In this document: positions 4,825-6,522 of the stretch, one piece after another
How positions within the stretch are numbered: the stretch's first letter is position 1
Layout of the letters: every line of letters begins with the position of its first letter
Assembly (NCBI GenBank): GCA_003575245.1
Contig: NMQN01000365.1
Coordinates: 1 to 6,522, forward strand
Length of the DNA: 6,522 nucleotides
Source: Candidatus Atribacteria bacterium 1244-E10-H5-B2
GTDB taxonomy: Bacteria; Atribacterota; JS1; SB-45; 34-128
Reading direction: 5' to 3'
Made by a program: the position numbers and the translations under genes
Notes under the pieces: generated by a model
Database searches by the model: none
The model's input: only the letters and a program-made list of their open reading frames with translations
What the model was told of the DNA's origin: nothing

Positions 4825-5178
4825 TTATAATTCTTCATCAAAATATATTCTTTTTATCTCTTTCATAACCCAAAAAACTATCTCGTCAAAATGAACTTTG
4901 TCAACTTTAAATTCCTCTAATGTATGTAATAGTGCTTCTCTAAATTTTTTATCTTTTTCAACTTCATAATTTTCTTTCAATACTTTTTTGATAGCCCATT
5001 TACCACAATCCCGAATAAAATTATTAACTTCATTTTCGATAGTATCTTTACAATCTAAATCTGAATATCTACCATCTTTTAATTTCAAAATAGTTTTATT
5101 CGAACATTTACTAAGGATATTTTTAGCACAAATTTTAAGGGCCATTTCATTATATATTCTATGTTCTTTTACGTACAT
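4825..5178 (-). CDS. Hypothetical protein, 117 residues
   Basis: Not recognised. A charged, apparently all-helical cytosolic protein without a signal peptide or membrane span, rich in Lys and Glu. Its C-terminal half ends in an aromatic and acidic tail (MKEIKRIYFDEEL). Cysteines at 17, 25, 43 and 58 lie in the first half, but spacing does not match a zinc ribbon. AAAGGAGGT lies eight bases before the ATG. A second ATG in the same leader, in another frame, is the last methionine of the overlapping 38-residue frame, whose stop lies inside this gene (10-base overlap). It is the first of two unknown genes in a row, and both have near-perfect ribosome binding sites. Confidence 0.8.
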   Translation of the reverse strand: MYVKEHRIYNEMALKICAKNILSKCSNKTILKLKDGRYSDLDCKDTIENEVNNFIRDCGKWAIKKVLKENYEVEKDKKFREALLHTLEEFKVDKVHFDEIVFWVMKEIKRIYFDEEL

Positions 5179-5285
5179 TTCATTTTACCTCCTTTATTAG
5201 TTAACAGGTAAACTGCCCTTACCAGTGCTATAATTATTATAGTTAACGGATAAACTGCTCCTACCAGTATGACCCAATACCACAT
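5169..5285 (-). CDS. Possible 38-residue membrane peptide with an internal duplication
   Basis: ATG after AAAAAGGGG (ten bases upstream) opens a 38-codon frame. It has aromatic MWYWV, a continuous hydrophobic span of about 25 residues with one Arg (R23), and a basic tail NKGGKMK before CT and TAA. The span is two repeats of 14 residues, ILVGAVYPLT (6-15) and ALVRAVYLLT (20-29). This matches a 42-base period in the DNA, so the duplication is in frame. The topology suggests a single-pass inner-membrane peptide with a cytoplasmic C-terminus. It starts 29 bases after the racemase stop and overlaps the next gene by ten bases, which suggests operon membership and coupled translation. Alternatively the repeats are non-coding tandem operator or RNA elements; frame intactness and ribosome binding site favour coding. 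Confidence 0.5.
   Translation of the reverse strand: MWYWVILVGAVYPLTIIIIALVRAVYLLTNKGGKMKCT
5199..5268 (-). repeat. Tandem direct repeat, two 28-base units with 42-base period
   Basis: Units 5199-5226 and 5241-5268 agree at 24 of 28 positions (both open AGTTAAC and close TACCAGT in plus-strand terms), separated by 14 AT-rich bases. Each unit contains an imperfect inverted repeat (ACTGGTAA against TTACC-GT). The repeats encode the duplicated segment of the 38-residue frame, or they could be paired regulatory sites ahead of the 117-residue gene. Confidence 0.85.
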
Positions 5286-5314
5286 TTTTTAATATCCCCT
5301 TTTTAATTCCATTT

Positions 5315-5989
5315 TCAATATGAATATTTTCCTACTTTACTTGTCGATACTCTGTATCTAATAAGTGATTCCATCATCATTAAAGCACTAACTACCCCAT
5401 CAATGACTGGAACTCGAACTATCTTTTCAATCTCTTTATCAAGCCCAGTCATCCCCGCACATCCTAAGATTAATACTTCAGCACCATCCTCTTTTATTGC
5501 CTTTTCCCCTTCTTGTATAAGCTTTTTTCTTTTCTCTTTATAAGTCGCAATAACTCCTAATCCGGTAGACCGAATAGATGCACACCGATTTTCAAATCCG
5601 TATTTTTTTACTAAATCCTCCTTTTGGGGAATTTTTTTTCTTTTTAAAGATAGTATACTAAATTTATATCCCAAAGGCTGAGCAAAAAGCATAGAAGCTT
5701 CTCCTATTCCTATTACAGGTTTAGTAGTTAGCTCTCTAAGCAAATCAACTCCTATATCACTATGGCAAGCAATTATAAATCCATCATAATGTTCCTTCCA
5801 TTCTTTAAACTTCTCTAAAAAATATTTTTCGGAAATTACTGCATCTAAATAGCTTTCTATCCCTCTCGGTGCTTTTTTAATAAATTTTACTTCTACTTCT
5901 GTATCTGGTAAAGCATATTTATAGCATGTATCTTTAATGCTTTCTGTTATTTTTAACGAACTATTAGGGTTTATACATAATATTTTCAA
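5315..5989 (-). CDS. Asp/Glu/hydantoin racemase family protein
   Basis: A 224-residue cytoplasmic protein of the cofactor-independent two-cysteine racemase superfamily, closest in style to hydantoin/allantoin racemases. The N-terminus MKILCINPNSS is the family opening. The first catalytic cysteine is Cys75 in FIIACHSDIG and the second Cys177 in LILGCAGMTG, followed by VPVIDGVVSALMMMESL near the C-terminus. Length is typical. These enzymes epimerise a substrate alpha-carbon with two cysteine thiols; whether the substrate is aspartate, a hydantoin or another compound is not clear. Position after aspA makes an amino-acid role attractive. The start is TTG, chosen because AAAGAGGT lies five bases upstream and the family motif begins there; no in-frame ATG fits. 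It follows aspA by 80 bases without a visible terminator. Confidence 0.87.
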   Translation of the reverse strand: MKILCINPNSSLKITESIKDTCYKYALPDTEVEVKFIKKAPRGIESYLDAVISEKYFLEKFKEWKEHYDGFIIACHSDIGVDLLRELTTKPVIGIGEASMLFAQPLGYKFSILSLKRKKIPQKEDLVKKYGFENRCASIRSTGLGVIATYKEKRKKLIQEGEKAIKEDGAEVLILGCAGMTGLDKEIEKIVRVPVIDGVVSALMMMESLIRYRVSTSKVGKYSY

Positions 5990-5994
5990 AATAA

Positions 5995-6002
5995 ACCTCT
6001 TT
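5995..6002 (-). promoter_or_regulatory. Ribosome binding site fixing the TTG start of the racemase gene
   Basis: AAAGAGGT on the minus strand, five bases before TTG at 5989. It supports the non-ATG start. Together with the 80-base gap it suggests independent but probably modest initiation after aspA. Confidence 0.65.
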
Positions 6003-6069
6003 CAAATATAATTTATTCTTGATATCTTTATCCTGAGAAAATCTAAATAACAATTCAGATATACAGTAA

Positions 6070-6522
6070 TTATCTTTTCTTCAACAATTCTTTCCCGGCA
6101 ATTCCCCCTTCAGTCATTTCATAAGGATTAAGGATTTTATTTAATTTTCCCTCTTCTATAAATTTATGAGCCAAAATAACCTCTTGTACAGCTTTGTCCT
6201 TCTTTAAAGCTTCCTTGGCCACCAGACATGCTTTCTCATATCCAATATGTGGAATTAAAGCAGTAACTATTCCTATGCTTTTTTCTACAAATTCTTTACA
6301 TCTTTTCTCGTTAGCTGTTATTTCCTTTATGCATCGTTCTACAAACATATTTTGAGCATTAGTCATTATATCGAATGTTTGCATTAAATTAAATGCCAAT
6401 ACGGGTTCCATCACATTTAATTCTAACTGTCCAGCTTCCGCAGCTAAATTGATAGTCAAATCATTACCTATAACCTGGAAAACAACTTGATTCACAGCTT
6501 CGGGTATAACGGGATTAACTTT
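6070..6522 (-). CDS. aspA: Aspartate ammonia-lyase, C-terminal part (window edge)
   Basis: The last 150 residues of a fumarase/aspartase-superfamily enzyme whose beginning lies outside the window. The frame is open to the edge and starts KVNPVIPEAVNQ, the end of the GSSxMPxKxNP superfamily signature. The valine before NQ is encoded by GTG, so a gene start there would be an artefact. NPVIPEAVNQVVFQVIGND, AAEAGQLELNVMEP, the CIKEITAN segment and SIGIVTAL match aspartate ammonia-lyase rather than fumarase, which has a TQCEALT type sequence at the first position. It reversibly converts L-aspartate to fumarate and ammonia, as a homotetramer in the cytoplasm. The tail (YEMTEGGIAGKELLKKR) is normal, so the C-terminus is complete. 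Confidence 0.92.
   Translation of the reverse strand, partial: KVNPVIPEAVNQVVFQVIGNDLTINLAAEAGQLELNVMEPVLAFNLMQTFDIMTNAQNMFVERCIKEITANEKRCKEFVEKSIGIVTALIPHIGYEKACLVAKEALKKDKAVQEVILAHKFIEEGKLNKILNPYEMTEGGIAGKELLKKR

Noticed and set aside
4988..5200. Open frame of 70 codons on the plus strand
   Set aside because: It is antisense to the 117-residue gene, which has a far better ribosome binding site; its hydrophobic end merely mirrors AT-rich DNA.
5199..5268. CRISPR-like array
   Set aside because: Only two imperfect units separated by 14 bases, with no cas genes; the repeat is better explained by an in-frame duplication.

Overview
This window is AT-rich, and every supported gene lies on the minus strand, so the biology reads from high to low coordinates. 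The genes suggest an anaerobic or fermentative low-GC bacterium. The sugar-binding protein has a signal-peptidase-I type leader and no lipobox cysteine, which fits a two-membrane organism better than a Firmicute. An Atribacterota-like lineage is possible, but the sequence does not prove it.

Reading in the direction of transcription, the window opens inside aspA (aspartate ammonia-lyase, C-terminal 150 residues). Next is an Asp/Glu/hydantoin racemase-family gene that starts at TTG. A tight run of small genes follows: a probable 38-residue membrane peptide with an internally duplicated 14-codon block (5169-5285), two unrecognised cytosolic proteins of 117 and 144 residues, and a possible basic 29-residue protein (4264-4353). 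Gaps in this run are short or negative, so it looks like one transcription unit. It ends at a structured repeat.

The middle (about 3560-4260) is the most unusual part. Two copies of a 90-base element, about 84% identical with no gaps, lie in the same orientation exactly 596 bases apart. Each folds on the minus-strand RNA into a 12-bp hairpin with a 20-base loop, then a GC-rich 13-bp hairpin with a 19-base loop and a U-rich tail. Differences between copies fall mostly in the stems and are largely compensated or become G-U pairs, while the loops are nearly invariant. Each copy begins exactly six bases after the TAA stop of a small reading frame. One copy precedes a zinc-ribbon gene and the other precedes acpP (acyl carrier protein). 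Between them is a further structured segment (3769-3891) that shares one arm with the repeats.

Downstream lies a three-gene ABC importer of the ribose/fructose (CUT2-like) type: periplasmic binding protein, permease, and a single-domain ATPase. A perfect 14-bp stem-loop separates the binding-protein and permease genes, and the permease and ATPase genes overlap by four bases. A 12-codon reading frame with a strong ribosome binding site precedes the operon. The window closes with a 35-residue reading frame resembling the beginning of inositol-1-phosphate synthase. It is followed at once by the start of a sugar/inositol-phosphate nucleotidyltransferase. This hints at inositol metabolism next to the transporter, but the transported substrate cannot be read from the sequence.
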